Notes: a model not told the origin generated them from the letters alone. Shown: positions 48,809-61,637, numbered from the stretch's first letter. The stretch: DNA of 64,000 nucleotides from Phanerochaete sordida (GCA_019973155.2 BPQB01000099.1:1-64000); one strand, 5' to 3'. Made by a program: numbers and translations.

Positions 48809-51224
48809 TTAGGACAATACAGCCGGTGCCGGCTCGTCCCACGGAATCCCCAGCGGCAGTCCCTCGTCCTTGCCCAGCTCCCGCGGCGCCTCTCCGGGCC
48901 GCATCTCGTCTATTTGCTTGCGCATGGTAGACGCACCGCTGACAAAAATATTCCAGTGATCAAACGGCATTGCGCGAATAGCCTTCTGGAGATGCGGGAT
49001 ACGGGTGATGTACCGGCTGGTTCCAAAATACTCCTGTTCAACGTAGTGCCAGCCGTCCATCCAGTTCGACGCGGAGAAGATACGAGGTTCGATGAAGACT
49101 CCCGTGGAGTATGCTTGCAGGGCTCGTTCCGCCTACGGGCATACAGAGTAAGAATAGGGGGTAACGCAGAGTATGATGTCACGTACCGCGAGAACAGAGA
49201 GAATCAAGGCCCCCTCTGGCGGCACCCAAATGCCAGGTATGTACCCACCCAGCGGCCGAACGTGGTTGGAGAAAGTATAGTGAATTAATGCGGAACCGAA
49301 CAGCTATGATTCGGTGCCCATGATCATAAATAACCCATCGCGACTGCATTATAGAAACGAACGCACCTTGCCTTGCCCAGCCACCAGCTGGTACCACCAG
49401 AACGGTCGGTCTACGTCATTTGCGTCGCCAAGGATTTCCTGGATTTTGTCCGACAGTACTAGCTTGGCAGCGTCTTTGTCAAGCCCTTTGCTGAGTAATG
49501 TCGCCTTCACATGGTTCGCGAGGATTTTCAACCCCTGAAGGGCGGTTGCGCCAAACCCAAGTTGCCATTCTTGAAGACGGTCTCGCACCTGAATCGCAGA
49601 TATCCTGTAAGCTACATCTCACGCATGAGCATTGCCACGCACCAGTCTTGCACAGATCTCCCGATCTTGCCACAGTTGCCAGTGGTAGCGGTATTCCGGG
49701 AGCTCGTCCAACATGTGCTGGATCTGTGCCAAGCCTGGATCCGAAAATGCATCACGCGTCCCCATTTTCTGGATCATGCGTAAGACGATCTTGTTGGTGA
49801 ACACGCCGCGAACCTCTTCCGGCAGGTCGTCGACTTCATACCGCAGCTCCGAGCCCGGCAGCCGTGGCTCGAAGTCGTCCATGCCGAAGCCGTACGCAGT
49901 GATCTCGGCGTCGGCCGCCATGAACTTGAGCTTTCCGGCCTGGATGAGCGAGCGGAACGCGCTGTTGAGCGTTCCGAGCTGCGTCTCATGCCTGTGCGAC
50001 TGGGACACGAGCTGAACATGACGCAGGCCCGAGAACTTGAGCGCGATCGCGGCGAACCGCGCCCAGAGCTCCCCACCACACAGCTCGAAGGCGCGGTGCG
50101 GGGCCTCCCCGAGGTGTACGGCGATCACCTGCACTTGAAGAGGAGTCGACCTGTCCGGCGGATCGACGACGTCTTTGGCTCGGCGCGAGTCTTCGTCTGC
50201 TGGGGCATCGGCGAGAGCAATCATAATTGGCGGAGCCGTCGACTGGAAACCTGTACGATCACTCGGATCTTTGTCCCGCTTGTTGAAAAATACACCTGCC
50301 ACACATAAATTCAGTATACGATATGTTGGCGTGAACCTGATGAAACCCACAGTTCAGAGTCGGTACATCCCTTGAGGCAGAGTGCTCTGCAGCTCTATAG
50401 TCGCGTGTCATCTCGATTTGCTGCGAAGGAGTTGTGCCAAATAGGTTGAGGAGCTCGCAGATGATTCCCAGCTCGCTCGCCGATAAATGGTATTTCGCGA
50501 TACGGCCAGGACTATCCGTAGGTCCATGGGAGGTGGTGTTCCTGAGCAAGCGCGGGAGCATAGCTATGGGGAGAGCGACATCGTCCGCCACGACGCTGTG
50601 CAGACGCAGGCCATACGGAAGGAGGAGAAAGTCGTCGGGGGTCGGATCGATGTCGAACGAAATATTCTGTGCAAACAACTTCACCAGCCGCGGCATGGAC
50701 GAAAGCAGCCGGGCTATTGAGCGTCCGCTGGGAAAGCGCATGTCGTGCATCACGAGGCTCTCCATGGGCATCAGGGAGCCCGCGAGCGGACGTGGAAGGG
50801 CGGGATGCAGTGTACGCCATGGTCGGCGGCCGGTGGGTAGAAGCTCTACGGTGAGGGATACGTTTGGGTGCAGCTTTGGGAGGAGGTCGAGGAAGACGAG
50901 ATGTAGCCACGGTGATCCGTGGCCGTCCGTCATAGCAGTGATGTGCTCTACTAGTCCGGCGATAGAGCATAGGTCGCTGACAGGAATGGATGTCTCCACG
51001 ATGGTGCAAAAGGCCTTGACATCGTCCAGAGATCTGAGCATCGTCATGCGGAAGGCCTCGCGCCTCGCTATTTGAGCCCAATATCTGCAAACTCTGGCGC
51101 AGATGAATAACCCACGCAGTGAGCCTCGTTGCAGGCGTTCGTGTTCTCTATCACGGAAGCACGCGTGCCAGAGTATGATGTCGAACAACTCTCCTGGGAT
51201 CTCCGCGCCTTTCGAAGTTTGCAT
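48809..51224 (-). CDS. F-box/LRR-like protein with unassigned C-terminal region (long form 3)
   Basis: Third member of the long family. Exons 50351-51224, 49643-50295, 49367-49588, 49187-49303 and 48809-49132 give 729 codons, with phases 1,0,0,0. Exons 1 and 5 are exactly as long (874 and 324 bp) as in the gene at 11045-13514. The first donor is GTGGGT, chosen because it restores phase 1. F-box: KGAEIPGELFDIILWHACF with CRYWAQIARREAFRM. LRR-like: GRSIARLLSSMPRLVKLFAQ. Exon 2 ends EYRYHWQLWQDREICARL. C-terminal region: LQEWQLGFGATALQGLKIL, DVDRPFWWYQL, FGSALIHYTFSNHV, GALILSVLA, ERALQAYSTGVFIEPRIFSA, GWHYVEQEYFGTSRYITRIP and GIPWDEP. Confidence 0.83.
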
Positions 51225-51922
51225 CGTGTATGGACGAAAGGATGGTAGCTGTAAGGTGCGTGCAGAGGCCCGAGTATGCGAACGGTCGTGAGGTGCAGAA
51301 ATAAGGCAAGATAATCCTATAAGTGCTGAAGATCAGCGCTCAGCGGTAACCATGAGCGACGTGGAGAAGCCGTTAAGGAAACCTGCACCACATGCCACCT
51401 GATTGCTTCTGCGATGTCTTCAAGCGTGGGAGGAGCGGAAAAGTGAGCAAATCATGAAACATGTGTTTTATGTGACATCGCAGGATACGTCGCATAAGTA
51501 CATAGTCTGACAGCTTTCGTCGTCTCACCATTCGGCCAGAAAAGTGTTAAAGCGAATGCCCAGGATAAAGAAAAAAAACCCTACGTAACGTCGATCCCGT
51601 CGATCTCAATACCGCTGTTAGTGTTCAAGGAAGATTTCGCGATGCACAAATGTCTCTTCAGCTGAAATTCGTGCGAACCGATGCCGCACTGTAACTGCGA
51701 TCTTCATTCTCATTTGAGATCACACAGAAAAGAGTTGAGTGACATCGGGGGAGAGGAAGAGATCACCTAGCTATCAGAGACGTCCGACGAGGCGCAGGAC
51801 CATGGAGGACAAAGGCCGACACGTTATGATGCATCGTCCACAGGCGCGTTATATTATACAGTCATACATACAGGCACAGAGGCCGCGAATTCATCAGGGA
51901 TTCGTAAGATATACGATGCATG
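51225..51922. other. Intergenic sequence, no gene seen
   Basis: About 700 bp holding the promoter of the F-box gene (-) and the 3' flank of the metacaspase gene (-). An A-rich run lies at about 51570. No gene recognised. Confidence 0.5.
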
Positions 51923-54239
51923 CTACAAAATAAACTTCAAGTTCGTATCCTGCACACGCCAGTCAGCTCACGCGCGCCACACTAAACACACGAACACTCA
52001 CGATCTTGTGCGAGCTCGATAGCTGCGGCTTCTGGCTGTAGTGCTCGCGCAGGATCTTGCGCACCGAGACGAGGAGCTCCTTGTACGTCTGGTTCGGGTT
52101 GTGGCGCCACGAGCGGATGAACGCCTGCCCCCGCCTTTCAGCATCACTTATAATCATACGAAAGGAAGCACCCACGTAGGACATCGCACCGGCAGCGACG
52201 CCGTCCTCGACGGTGTCCGCGCTCGTCTGCGAGTCTTTGCAGCCGCTGAACGAGATCTGCGGGGCGAGGCGTTGGTAGGGGTAGGCAGGGAATGACGAGG
52301 GACGTACGACGTCGGCGCTCGAAGCCTTGCGTTGCTGGTGTGCGCGTGCGATGCGCGTGCCCTTGAGGCGGCCGTCGGTGTGGTACTACGCGAGGCGTCA
52401 GAGGGTTAGTCATCGTGAGGCGCGTACGACGTACGAGGTACGGGAGGTCTGTGTATGCGGTCAGCGGGTGGTACAGGGAATAGCGGGGCGGTGCATACCG
52501 AGTGCAGTGCCAGAGTGGCAGGACTGGGGGGTCATGAAGACAGGTTAGACCTGTGTGGGTAGATAGAAGGAAGACGTACGTCAAATAAGGCCTGTATTAG
52601 GTTCGATCAGACGAGGCTCAAACAGGTCAACCTAGGAATCCTCACCGTGAGACGGCAGCCCGTGGGCAGCGGCGTGACCTAAGAAGCGTCAGCCAAGTCG
52701 CACCGCACAGACAGCCCAGAAACGCACCATAATATCGTGCATAACCTGTCCAGCCATCAGTATTTTACTAAGGCGCAGACAAGCCAAATGGGACTTACGT
52801 CGTCGGTGATAATACCTGCTTTGCGGAAGTCGACGGGCAGGATGACCTCGTCGAAGCCGTCGACCTCGTCGCCATCGCGATCCTTGACCTGCGAGCCGTG
52901 TCCCGAGTCTGCGAAGGGGGTCAGTGCGCCATCGCAGGCCCCGCGTGCGGGGACGTACAGTGGAAGAAGAGCGCGTCGTGCTTCTGCGCGCTGCGCACGA
53001 GCCACTTCATGCCGTCGATCATGTTCTGGCGCGTCGGGATTTGGCGCGGGTTGCGCGAGTCGTCGGTGAGGAGCACGATGTCCTCGGAGCGGTACCCGCA
53101 GTGGGCTACTCGTGTCAGAGCCATGTCCGCCACAGGAGGCGAGGAAGACGCACTGATCAGGAAGTTGCGCACGTTGTGCGCGTCGTTGATGCATCCGCTG
53201 AGCTGCTCCTGCGTGCCGATGTAGTTTACGCCGATCTGCGTGGGGCGTCAGTGCTGCGCCGGGATTCGTGCGGGGCGGCGTACGCAGAGCGCCTTCTTCC
53301 GGCCAGTGCACTTGGAGTACTCGAAGTGCGGCGAGGGCATCTGCAGTGGTGCGTCTGTTGGTGCGTCAGCGGCCGAGCCGGTGGGTACACAACGATGAGC
53401 TCACAGTGCTGCTGCTGCGGGTGTGGCTGGGCGACGTGCCCTTGGGCGCCATGGTGTCCAGGAGCCTGCTGAACGACTGTAGCGGGTTACCAGACGAGAC
53501 GATGGAAGCCTGTCGAGATAGACATACCTTGCGGCGGTCTCGGCGAGTGGGAGTGCGAATGCGAATGTGAGTGCCTACGCGAGCGGTGGACGTGGCTGGA
53601 CTCGTTCGAATATTCGACGCGTATGTCGACAGGCGATCGCGGGACGCCTCCGGACGGGTACGACGACGGCGCGGCGAGGGGCATTCCATACTGGCTGTGG
53701 GCCGAAGAGTGCGATGAGCTGTAGGACGGGGTGTGCTGGACCACCGGCATGAACGGCGATGGACTATGAGCGCTGTGAAACCGCACGTCAGCATGAGCAC
53801 GGCGAGGATTTGCGGCGATCTTCCAGAAGATCGGCCGATCGAGTTCATGTCCCCTTCGGAACGACAGAGAAGAGCCGCTACCGTCCGAGCGGCCACGGTA
53901 CGGGAGGAAATAAGCGTGCGCGGGGCTGGACGGTCTGCAGCTCTGCTTTGAGGCGAGCTCGTCGACATCCAACTCCGGTCCGTGGTGGGAATCGACGCCA
54001 TGGGCTCATTTCCCAAAGGCCTGGTCACTGCGCCAGCGACCCGGCCCATCCAGAGTGGTGCGAAATGACAGAAGCTACTCACGCAGGAGGATACGGGCTC
54101 TGTCTAGTAGTGCGGTCAGCGCATGACGACAGGCGAGTGAAAGCTGATCCTAAACTCACTGTGGGGGGTACACCGCCGAGCGAGGGCGCTGCTGCTCCTG
54201 TCCAGGGGTGTAGGTGTGGTCTCCGAAATCCCACATCAT
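51923..54239 (-). CDS. MCA1: Metacaspase (type I)
   Basis: Caspase-fold cysteine protease that cleaves after Arg/Lys, involved in stress response and aggregate clearance in fungi. Sixteen exons give 405 codons: 54160-54239, 53528-53772, 53391-53476, 53284-53340, 53154-53235, 52959-53105, 52799-52908, 52728-52745, 52646-52678, 52580-52591, 52499-52523, 52435-52448, 52308-52385, 52176-52256, 52002-52124 and 51923-51949. The prodomain is Pro/Gln/His-rich ([13 protein letters not shown]). Catalytic His lies in FFHYSGHGSQ and catalytic Cys in [16 protein letters not shown], which is assembled from exons of 12, 25 and 14 nt. The small subunit has [15 protein letters not shown] and AMSYAFIRSW. The end [17 protein letters not shown] is typical. 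The first exon is the least certain part: intron 1 would be 387 bp, so the true start may differ. Confidence 0.88.
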
Positions 54240-55215
54240 CTTGGGCGAAATTCGATGTGGTGGTCAAGATGAAAGATGTGGTGTGCAGCGGGTCGGGGAC
54301 GTTGTCTCGGAGACGGAGTCAGGATGTACAAGGGCCCCGCGACCGTCCGGGGGCTGATATGGACAGCTCTGGCGCCGTGCCTACCGCCGAAGACGGATCT
54401 GACCGATGCTGTGTGTCCGAGAGAGCCTCACGGGGCCAATTGAAAAGCGACGGGACTCTTTCCTAGTTGCGGGCTTAAGCGGAGAATGCGACCTTCCGGG
54501 CGCGTTCACTACCTGAGTCGAGGAGAGACCCCTCCTGCAACACTAATTTCAGTCAGTTTCCTGTCGTATCAGAGAAGACGATCCCCGCGAGACTCACGGA
54601 GCCTTGTATCGTGGCTGTATGGAAGTAAGAGACGGACCCTGACATGAACATCGTGAGAGTCAATCACACACGAACAAGGCTGGGCTGGGAAGATGCGGAG
54701 CCAATTGCACCAACCTTGGTCATTGGCCCCAATCCTGCCGGAGAAGGCAGTCTCTCACGCGCTGCATTGTCGTAAACATTCTCTTCCACATGAAAAACTC
54801 AGGTAAGCCTCGAGAGTCCAAATAGTGAGTAAGGCTTGGAACGATGATGCTTTGAGGCTGAGCGAGTGAGCTCCGTGGACTCAAGAGCGAAACAGTCGTT
54901 TTCGCAGCGATTTGCAGCGAATGGGGCCAGCTCTGTGACCGGAAGCTGTACTGATGAGGGCTCCATACAAGCCAAATGCAGCAAAGCCAAGAGAATTTAC
55001 CGAAGACTATTTGGGACGAACGGGACGAAACCAAGAAAGCAATGCGTTGGCGGGACGCTCTACCCCGCCCTCGGGGTTGCGGTCCGCGCGCCTCATGTGA
55101 CAAAAAGGGCGGGTCACGCGTCACATCCCGCCGCGCCGTTTTCCTCCTCTGCTCCCAGCCTCCCGCCCGCTTTTCACCTCCACACCCTATCCTACCGTCC
55201 CTCCCTGCGGCCACC
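54240..55215. other. Divergent promoter region
   Basis: About 980 bp shared by the metacaspase gene (-) and the gene at 55216 (+). A minus-strand open frame (54720-55439) overlaps the start of the plus-strand gene antisense and is not supported. Confidence 0.5.
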
Positions 55216-56175
55216 ATGTCTCGCAGCCAGTCACCCAGCGACGACGAGGCGCCCGAGGCGTTCTCGTTCGGCGCGTCGAAGAAGTCCGCCGAGGGCGAGG
55301 AGCGCGCCCTCCAGCAGTTCCACGCCGCGGAGAAGCAGAAGCTGAAGGAGAAGCGGCGGCAGAAGGACCGCGTGCTGAAGGAGCGCAAGGCGCAGTCGAC
55401 GGGCAAGGGCAAAGGCAAGGCGCGAGAGATCGCGTTCACCGAGGAGGACGAGGAGAGCGAGGCCGAGAGCGCCGCGCCGGAGAGGGACGATCTTGAGGCA
55501 CGGATGGAGCGGGCTATGCGGGAGGCGCAGGCAGAGATGGATGAGGAAGATGGTGACGATGACGAGGACTTTGAGATGGGTGGTATGCAGAGTGAGGAGG
55601 ATGAGGAGGATGGGTCCGGACAAGAGGAAGAGGTCGAGTCTGCGGACGAAGAGCCATCACCCGCCCAGTCGCGAACAGCCCAAAAGAAAGACTACCTCCC
55701 AGACCACCTCTTCGCCTCCGCCTTCTCCCAGCTTCCCTCAGACGACACGCCAAAGTCGAAGTCAAAATCGAAAAAGCGGGCTGCATCTCCGCCGACGAAG
55801 AAGCGGAAGCGCGTGCAAAAGTCGGCGAAGGACCTCGTCGTTGGGTGCGTGCGCCGTTCCTCGTTTGTCTGGCGAATGCTGACATCTTAACGCGACCGCA
55901 GGTCCCGCGTCGTCCGTACGCTCCCCTCGCAGACGGCACGGCCGTCGACCACACATCCAAAAGGCCTCGCGCCGCCGCGCGCAGCGACCAAGCTCGTCGA
56001 GCGCACGCTGAACCTGCGCGGTGATGCGCGAGCTGCAAAGTTGCGAGGCTGGGAGCGGAGACCAGGTGCGTGTGCCGCTGTTATGTTTGTTCGGTCGTGG
56101 TCTGACAGCCTTGCAGCGAATGTAGGCGTTATGAAGCGGAACGGACCCGCCGCGCGGTTCGTCCGCGACGACTAG
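55216..56175 (+). CDS. Acidic/basic nucleolar-type protein (Utp16/Bud21-like?)
   Basis: Exons 55216-55844, 55902-56065 and 56117-56175 give 283 codons. The ATG at 55216 sits in gccaccATGtc, a strong start context. The protein has EAFSFGASKKSAEGEERAL at its N-terminus, a Lys/Arg-rich helix (KQKLKEKRRQKDRVLKERK), long acidic tracts (EEDEESEAESAAPE, DEEDGDDDEDFEMGG), KR-rich probable nuclear localisation signals (KSKSKSKKRAASPPTKKRKR) and a basic C-terminus (LRGWERRPANVGVMKRNGP). This composition is typical of ribosome-biogenesis factors, and the layout recalls the Utp16/Bud21 family, but the assignment is weak. The N-terminal exon overlaps antisense open frames that I reject. Confidence 0.75.
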
Positions 56176-56991
56176 GCTTGTGTTGTGCATATGACTGTAT
56201 GCGCTATCGATCCTCGTCAATATTGACGTTACACATACCTCATCTGCATTTTCACTCCGAGTATATGCACAATGCTCAAAGCCTGGGTTGTCTGACGCAG
56301 CTCGTCTTCACCGAAATGCGCCTATTTCACGGGCCTAAGTCTTTACACGATTACCCTACGACCCCGACATCGTCCCCAGACCTTCATTCTGCGAAGTCCT
56401 AGCAGCATGCTGATGCCAACCGGAAATCTCACCTCTAAGTTACAGAATATATGCTGTCTTCCCGCGGCGGATACGTGTACGGCAAGTTTGCGCCGAGCGG
56501 TGGTTCTGCTCGGCGACGAGATTGTAATTCCAGGAGTGCATTTCTACAAACCGTACCGCGCAGAACCGAGAAGGTCAGTTAGAGTCGCTTCGATGGGCCA
56601 GGGTGTGAGCTCACAAACACGACTATTCAGGTCGCATGTCGTCGCTCTAGCTACGACTGCCTTCGATAGCAACGCACATCAAGTAGCTTGCCCTATTGAA
56701 CTCCGAGTCGTCGCCTGAGACCATCGCAAGCTTGTGCCGCTACAGGCGTAACTATGCAATGGCAAGGGTCCCGAGGCTGTGTGCAGCTGCGATCATTACC
56801 AGCCCACGTCGCTCAATCAGCACTAGGTGAGCATGCCCATATCATGGACCTGAAAGCTCGAGATCAACGCTAGAGAAATCGACAGACATCTCGTCCTACT
56901 CCGCCAACGACTTTCTAGTGACGTCCACTTTCTACCTCTCCTTTACCAGCTTCTGCCCAGTCTCAACGTCGTCTGATTAGTGCCGCGGGCC
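56176..56991. other. Intergenic sequence, no gene seen
   Basis: About 800 bp between two plus-strand genes. It should contain the promoter of the F-box gene at 56992; ctacctctcc and similar pyrimidine-rich strings precede the ATG. No other feature recognised. Confidence 0.5.
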
Positions 56992-59390
56992 ATGCAGGTC
57001 TCCAGAGCCGCCGAGCTTCCCGAGGACCTCTTCGACCACATCCTGTGGCATGCATGCTTTCGCAGCTGGAAGCAGAAGATTCTCACATCCGTCGGGAAAC
57101 AGTGCTTCCTCACCTGTGCCGCGGTGTGCCGCTACTGGGCGCGGCTCGCGCGCCGCGAGGTCTTCCGCTTCGTCGCACTGCGCTCCGCGGACGACCTCCG
57201 CCGCTTCCGCGTACTGCTCGACGCGCCCGCTCTCCGGGGCCTCGAGCCCGTCGCGCTCCTTGTGGAGGACCTCATCGCGATAGTCAGCAGCGCCGGCGCG
57301 CCGTGGCTGCACCTCGTCTTCACGAGGGTACTGCCTGTGCTGAAGAAGGACGTCGTGCTCGCCGTGAACCTCCTCCCTGCGCCGGACCACACCTGGCACG
57401 CACTTTCACCAGCGCTGCCGCGCCCGCTCCCGGGCTCCGTGATGCCTGTTCGTACGCTCGCCATCCACAACATCCACTTCCTCAGCGGGCGCGTGCTTGC
57501 GCGCTTGCTGGCGTCGCTGCCGAGGCTCGTGTCGCTCCTCACGGACAATATAACGTTCGGAACCCGTCTTACTTCCCAGGACTTCTTAAGGGTGCCCTAC
57601 GGCTTGAGATTGCATAGCGTCACTTCGGATAGTCTCACCATCCCGCTCGCCCTGCTGCCGCGTCTGGTCAGGAATAGCACCCCCAAAGGTCCATCAGCTA
57701 GACCCAGTCGAGTTGCGGGGTACTTCTTGAGAAGGGATGACGAGACTCATCTATGTGAGATCCTTGGCCACTTTCGCACTGTGCCCTCGGATAGCTATAA
57801 GCTGGTCCGTCAATATGAAGCCTCGCCTAACGACAATCCTGCGTCGACGCGGAACCGTACGTGGACTTCGATCGCAGATGGTAGTCTCCCTCACCGTGTT
57901 TCCCAGACTTCTGGTTCAATACCCATGACCTCGATGTGCACGGCGGCCAGCGATACACCTCTCCCCCGCTCATCATCGTGCTCGAGCCCTATACGATGAC
58001 CTCCGACGCGCCGACACCCCTCTACGTGCGCTTCATCCACATCCACCTCGAGCCCTCCGGCGGGCTCGGCCTCACCGACTACGGCGCGCGGCTCTGGCCG
58101 GCCTTTGCGGCAACCGCGGCCAAGTTCAAGAATCTGCAGTGCGTCGAGGCGATCACGCCGCTCGCGCTCCTCCAGGGCGCGGACGGCCGTGCACCACACG
58201 ACCTTGCGCCCGCACACGAGGCGTTCGCGCCGCTCGTCAAAGCGAACAAGCTCCGCTTTCGCGTCGTCCGCCCGCTTTACGGCCCGTCGGGCGCGCTCGA
58301 GACGGTCTGGCTCGCGTCGCGCCTGCCGCCGCCGCCGCGGCGCCCCGCGCTGAGCGATCTCCCGGCCGACGTGCAGGACGTGTTCATGCGCGCGATTTTG
58401 CCTGCCGTCCTGCGCCACGCCGGCGGCGCCAAGGCGTTCTGGGAGCCGCGCCTGCCTGAGGTCCAGCGCATCCTGGACGCGCTGCCCGAGTATCGGTATC
58501 ACTGGCAGCTGTGGCGCGACCGCCGGGTGTGCGCGACGTTGGTGAGCATGTGGTGCTGTGCAGATGGGTGCTGGCTGATATATAGTTGCGTTTAGGCCCA
58601 GGAGCGTGTGCGCGAATGGCAGTCGGGCTTTGGCGCTGCTGCGCTCCGCGGCATGGCGCTGCTTGCCGGACGCATGGCCGACGCGATGCGGGCTCAGGGT
58701 ATGGATGACGACGCTGTCAGGTCGGAGATGTCTCGTATCGTGAAGACTGGGCTGGGCGACGCGAGAGCTCCCGATCGACGGTTCTGGTGGTGGAACCTGG
58801 TGTTCGACGGCGAACCAAAGGTACTTTGTTGCCCTCTCGCGTTACTAAGAGACCATTCTAAGCGTCTGCTCGGCAGCGCATGTTCGGATCGCCGCTCGTT
58901 CTGTACACTTTCTCGCATCACGTCCAAACTGTGGGGTCGGTCAGAATTCTCATCCAACCGCCATTCGCCCCGTGGCTATCGCCCTCGGGAGCCTTGATCC
59001 TCTCCGTGCTCGCCGTACGTCCATCGTCGCTCAATCATCGTGCAGCATCTGACACCGATACAGGCGGAGCGTGCACTACAGGCATACTCGACCGGTGCCT
59101 TCGTCGAGCCGCGCGCATTCTCCGCTGCGAACTGGAAGGACGGCTGGTATTATAACCAAGCCTGCCACCGCTTCGAGGACATCTCGCGGACTGCCCACTT
59201 GGAGAATGTTATCCGAGATTTACACGGCAAGTACTGGCCGCTGCTGGTCAACTGCGCTGTCGCCGTCCGGGCGCAGGTCGACAGGATGCCGTTGCGCAAG
59301 GGCGAGGGTCTCGGAGTACTAGGGGCGCTGTCTCTAGGGGCGCCTTGGGATGGACCGTTCCTCGCTGCTGGAGAGACCGCAGCGAAATAG
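56992..59390 (+). CDS. F-box/LRR-like protein with unassigned C-terminal region (long form 4)
   Basis: Fourth member of the long family. Exons 56992-57856, 57907-58541, 58596-58820, 58877-59014 and 59064-59390 give 729 codons, the same as the gene at 48809-51224, with phases 1,0,0,0. The ATG at 56992 gives MQVSRAAELPEDLFDHILWH; an in-frame ATG at 56980 lies four codons upstream but falls outside the family consensus. CRYWARLARREVFRFV completes the F-box. LRR-like: GRVLARLLASLPRLVSLL. Exon 2 starts after an intron with NHFWFNTHDLDVHGG and ends EYRYHWQLWRDRRVCATL. C-terminal region: VREWQSGFGAAALRGMALL, PDRRFWWWNLVFDGEPK, FGSPLVLYTFSHHV, GALILSVLA, ERALQAYSTGAFVEPRAFSA, NWKDGWYY and GAPWDG. It is the GC-richest of the four. 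Confidence 0.84.
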
Positions 59391-59579
59391 CGTACGTTTC
59401 TGTCTTCCGTCGATGCTGCAGATAGTTCCTCCGCCAGTAACACCACTCACTAGCGCACATCCTGCGATACATGTCCGTAATTTGATGGGTCTTGGCGAGC
59501 CGGATCCAACAGGCGCAAAGAAATCTCTATACCAACATCCTGTGGTCTTCATGACCGCTGCACGTGCGCGCTCCGCATT

Positions 59580-59725
59580 ATACGCCTTCACGCGCCCGCC
59601 CTCCGCGGGCGGCCACCCGCGCGAGCGAGCGTCCACCCGTCGACAGTGCCGTCGGGCCAGTAAAAGCCGTTGACGAGCGAGCGGTGCGCGCCGGACTTCG
59701 TGTGCAGCGCATCGACGACGGTGCA
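59580..59725 (-). pseudogene. Aldo/keto reductase 3'-exon relic
   Basis: On the minus strand the sequence encodes LHTKSGAHRSLVNGFYWPDG followed by a TVDGWT-like string. This matches the last exon of the intact reductase at 60181-61637 ([20 protein letters not shown]). The relic lies in the opposite orientation, lacks the rest of the gene, and its reading frame degrades after the match. Confidence 0.75.
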
Positions 59726-60180
59726 TTTCTAGCAACGGTACTGTGCACAGTCGAGAAGGTCAGTGACAGTCGGTCCAATGTGCCAAGACGTGAGCCAACA
59801 CGCCCTTTGCGCCTACAACCGCGTCCGTATTGCGATCGCCTCTCGCCGCACCACGAAACCCCATTGGCTGCGACACCTCCCACCGACTAAGCAGGTCTCG
59901 CCTCCGACTCGCAGGCAGCAGAACCCCGTACAAATCGGAACCGCGCAGCGGAACCACGCACGGCGAGCGACGGCGGTCCGCAGCACCGGCGGCCCCTTCG
60001 CCCCTGCCATGTTCTCGGGCACGCCACGCCGGACGCGACACCCCACGCATTGCAGGCGCGCCACGCGCCGCCGAGTCGCGCGCTCGTGCTGAGTAAGGCG
60101 TGACCAAGCGTCCGACGCGGACGCGGCCCACACGCATTTAAGTCTCTGCCTAAGAGCAAGCAGCGAGCAGCGCCGCAGAC

Positions 60181-61637
60181 ATGGCAGACATCCCCCGCGT
60201 CACGATGAACAACGGGCTCAAGATGCCCAGCGTCGGCCTGGGGTGCGTCCACCCTGTCTCGAGACGATGCCTCCGAGGCTGACGACGCGGCAGCTGCTGG
60301 CTCGGCCTCGACGGCGGGCCCGGCGTCGCAGAGGAAATGTGCAGGAACGCGCTCAAGGTGCGCTGCACTCCGCGCGGATTGGAAGGCAACGCTGATCAGG
60401 GATTTGCGCCCGCAGCATGGCTACCGCCACATCGACACGGTGGGTGGCCCGCATGTGCCCCTGTTTCGCGCTGACGTCTGGATCGCTGTGCCACTGCGCG
60501 TCGGTTCGCACGCCAGGCGACCGGATACTGTGAGTGCTCGTCTCCACCGCCGGACTGCTGTGCCACTGACCACTGCTCTTCCGCGGAGAAGTCAACGAGG
60601 AGCTCGTCGGCAAGGCGATCCGCGAGAGCGGCGTGCCGCGCAGCGAGATATTTCTTACGACGAAGCTCTGGTGCGCCTCGTACAATCGCAAGGCGTCGCC
60701 CGTGGCTGACAAGGACTCAGGTGCTCGCACTTCGGACGCGTCCGCGAGGCTTTCGAAGACTCCCTCAAGGCGTTCGGCCTCGATTATATCGACCTCTATC
60801 TGATGCACTTCCCGCAGCGGATCGCCGAGGACAGTACGTAGAGTTCCACAGCCTCGCAGCGCGGCGCTGACCTGCGCTCACGCAGACAGCCGCGCATTCC
60901 CGTTCGAAGAGCACCCGAATTTCGTCGACGTCTGGGCCGAGATGGAGAAGCTCCTTGGGACAGGTGCGTCTCCTCTCTCGCGTTCGGAACATGACTCAGG
61001 CCAGCCATAGGCAAAGTGCGCGCGATCGGCGTCTCGAACTTCTCGGTGATGAACCTCGAGATCCTGCTCCAGTCCTGCACCGTCGTGCCCGCGACGAACC
61101 AGGTCGAGGCACATCCGTGCCTGCCGCAGCATGACCTGCAGGCGTACTGCGAGGCGAAGGGCATCGTGCTCTCTGCGTACTCGCCGCTCGGTGCGTCCCA
61201 CGATCGTGCTCGTGTGGGCCGACGCACGGTGTGCTGATGCCCATGCAGGCCAGGGCAACCCCGCGTTCTTCAGCGACCCCGACTTCCTCGGCGTCGCGCA
61301 GGCGCACGGCGCGACACCCGCGCAGGTCGCGATCAGCTGGCTCGTGCAGCGCGGCGTGCCCACGCTCGTGAAGAGCGCGAACGTCGAGCGGATGAAGGCA
61401 AACATCACCGTGCGGCCTTCCCGTCTCCTCCTCCCGTGCTTGTTTCTCACCAGGGTGTACTCGCAGCTGCTGAAACTCACGCCCGACGAGATGCGCGTCG
61501 TGAACGAGCTGCACACGAAGCCCGGCGCGCACCGCTCGCTCGTCAAGGGGTTCTACTGGCCCGACGGCACCGTCAACGGGTGGACGTTCGAGCAGCTCGG
61601 GTGGCCGCTGACGGAGGGCGGGCTCGTGAAGGCGTAG
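60181..61637 (+). CDS. Aldo/keto reductase
   Basis: NADPH-dependent oxidoreductase of the AKR superfamily; substrate unknown. Ten exons: 60181-60242, 60294-60357, 60416-60439, 60517-60529, 60592-60670, 60721-60833, 60886-60963, 61011-61190, 61249-61409 and 61467-61637, giving 314 codons. The catalytic residues are visible: Asp in GYRHIDT, Tyr in ATGY (13-nt microexon 4), Lys in IFLTTKLW and His in LYLMHFPQR. Further signatures are [54 protein letters not shown] and VKSANVERM. The C-terminus ends [20 protein letters not shown]. The acceptor before exon 5 (GGAGAAG) is weak but is the only one that keeps the frame. The two neighbouring reductase copies are decayed. Confidence 0.9.

Noticed and set aside
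48501..48842. 113-codon minus-strand open frame overlapping the 3' end of a long F-box gene
   Set aside because: It overlaps the true stop of the F-box gene in another frame and shows no domain; an extra gene here is not supported.
54720..55439. 239-codon minus-strand open frame
   Set aside because: It overlaps the start of the 55216 gene antisense. Its content mirrors the Lys/Glu-rich exon on the other strand and has no domain.
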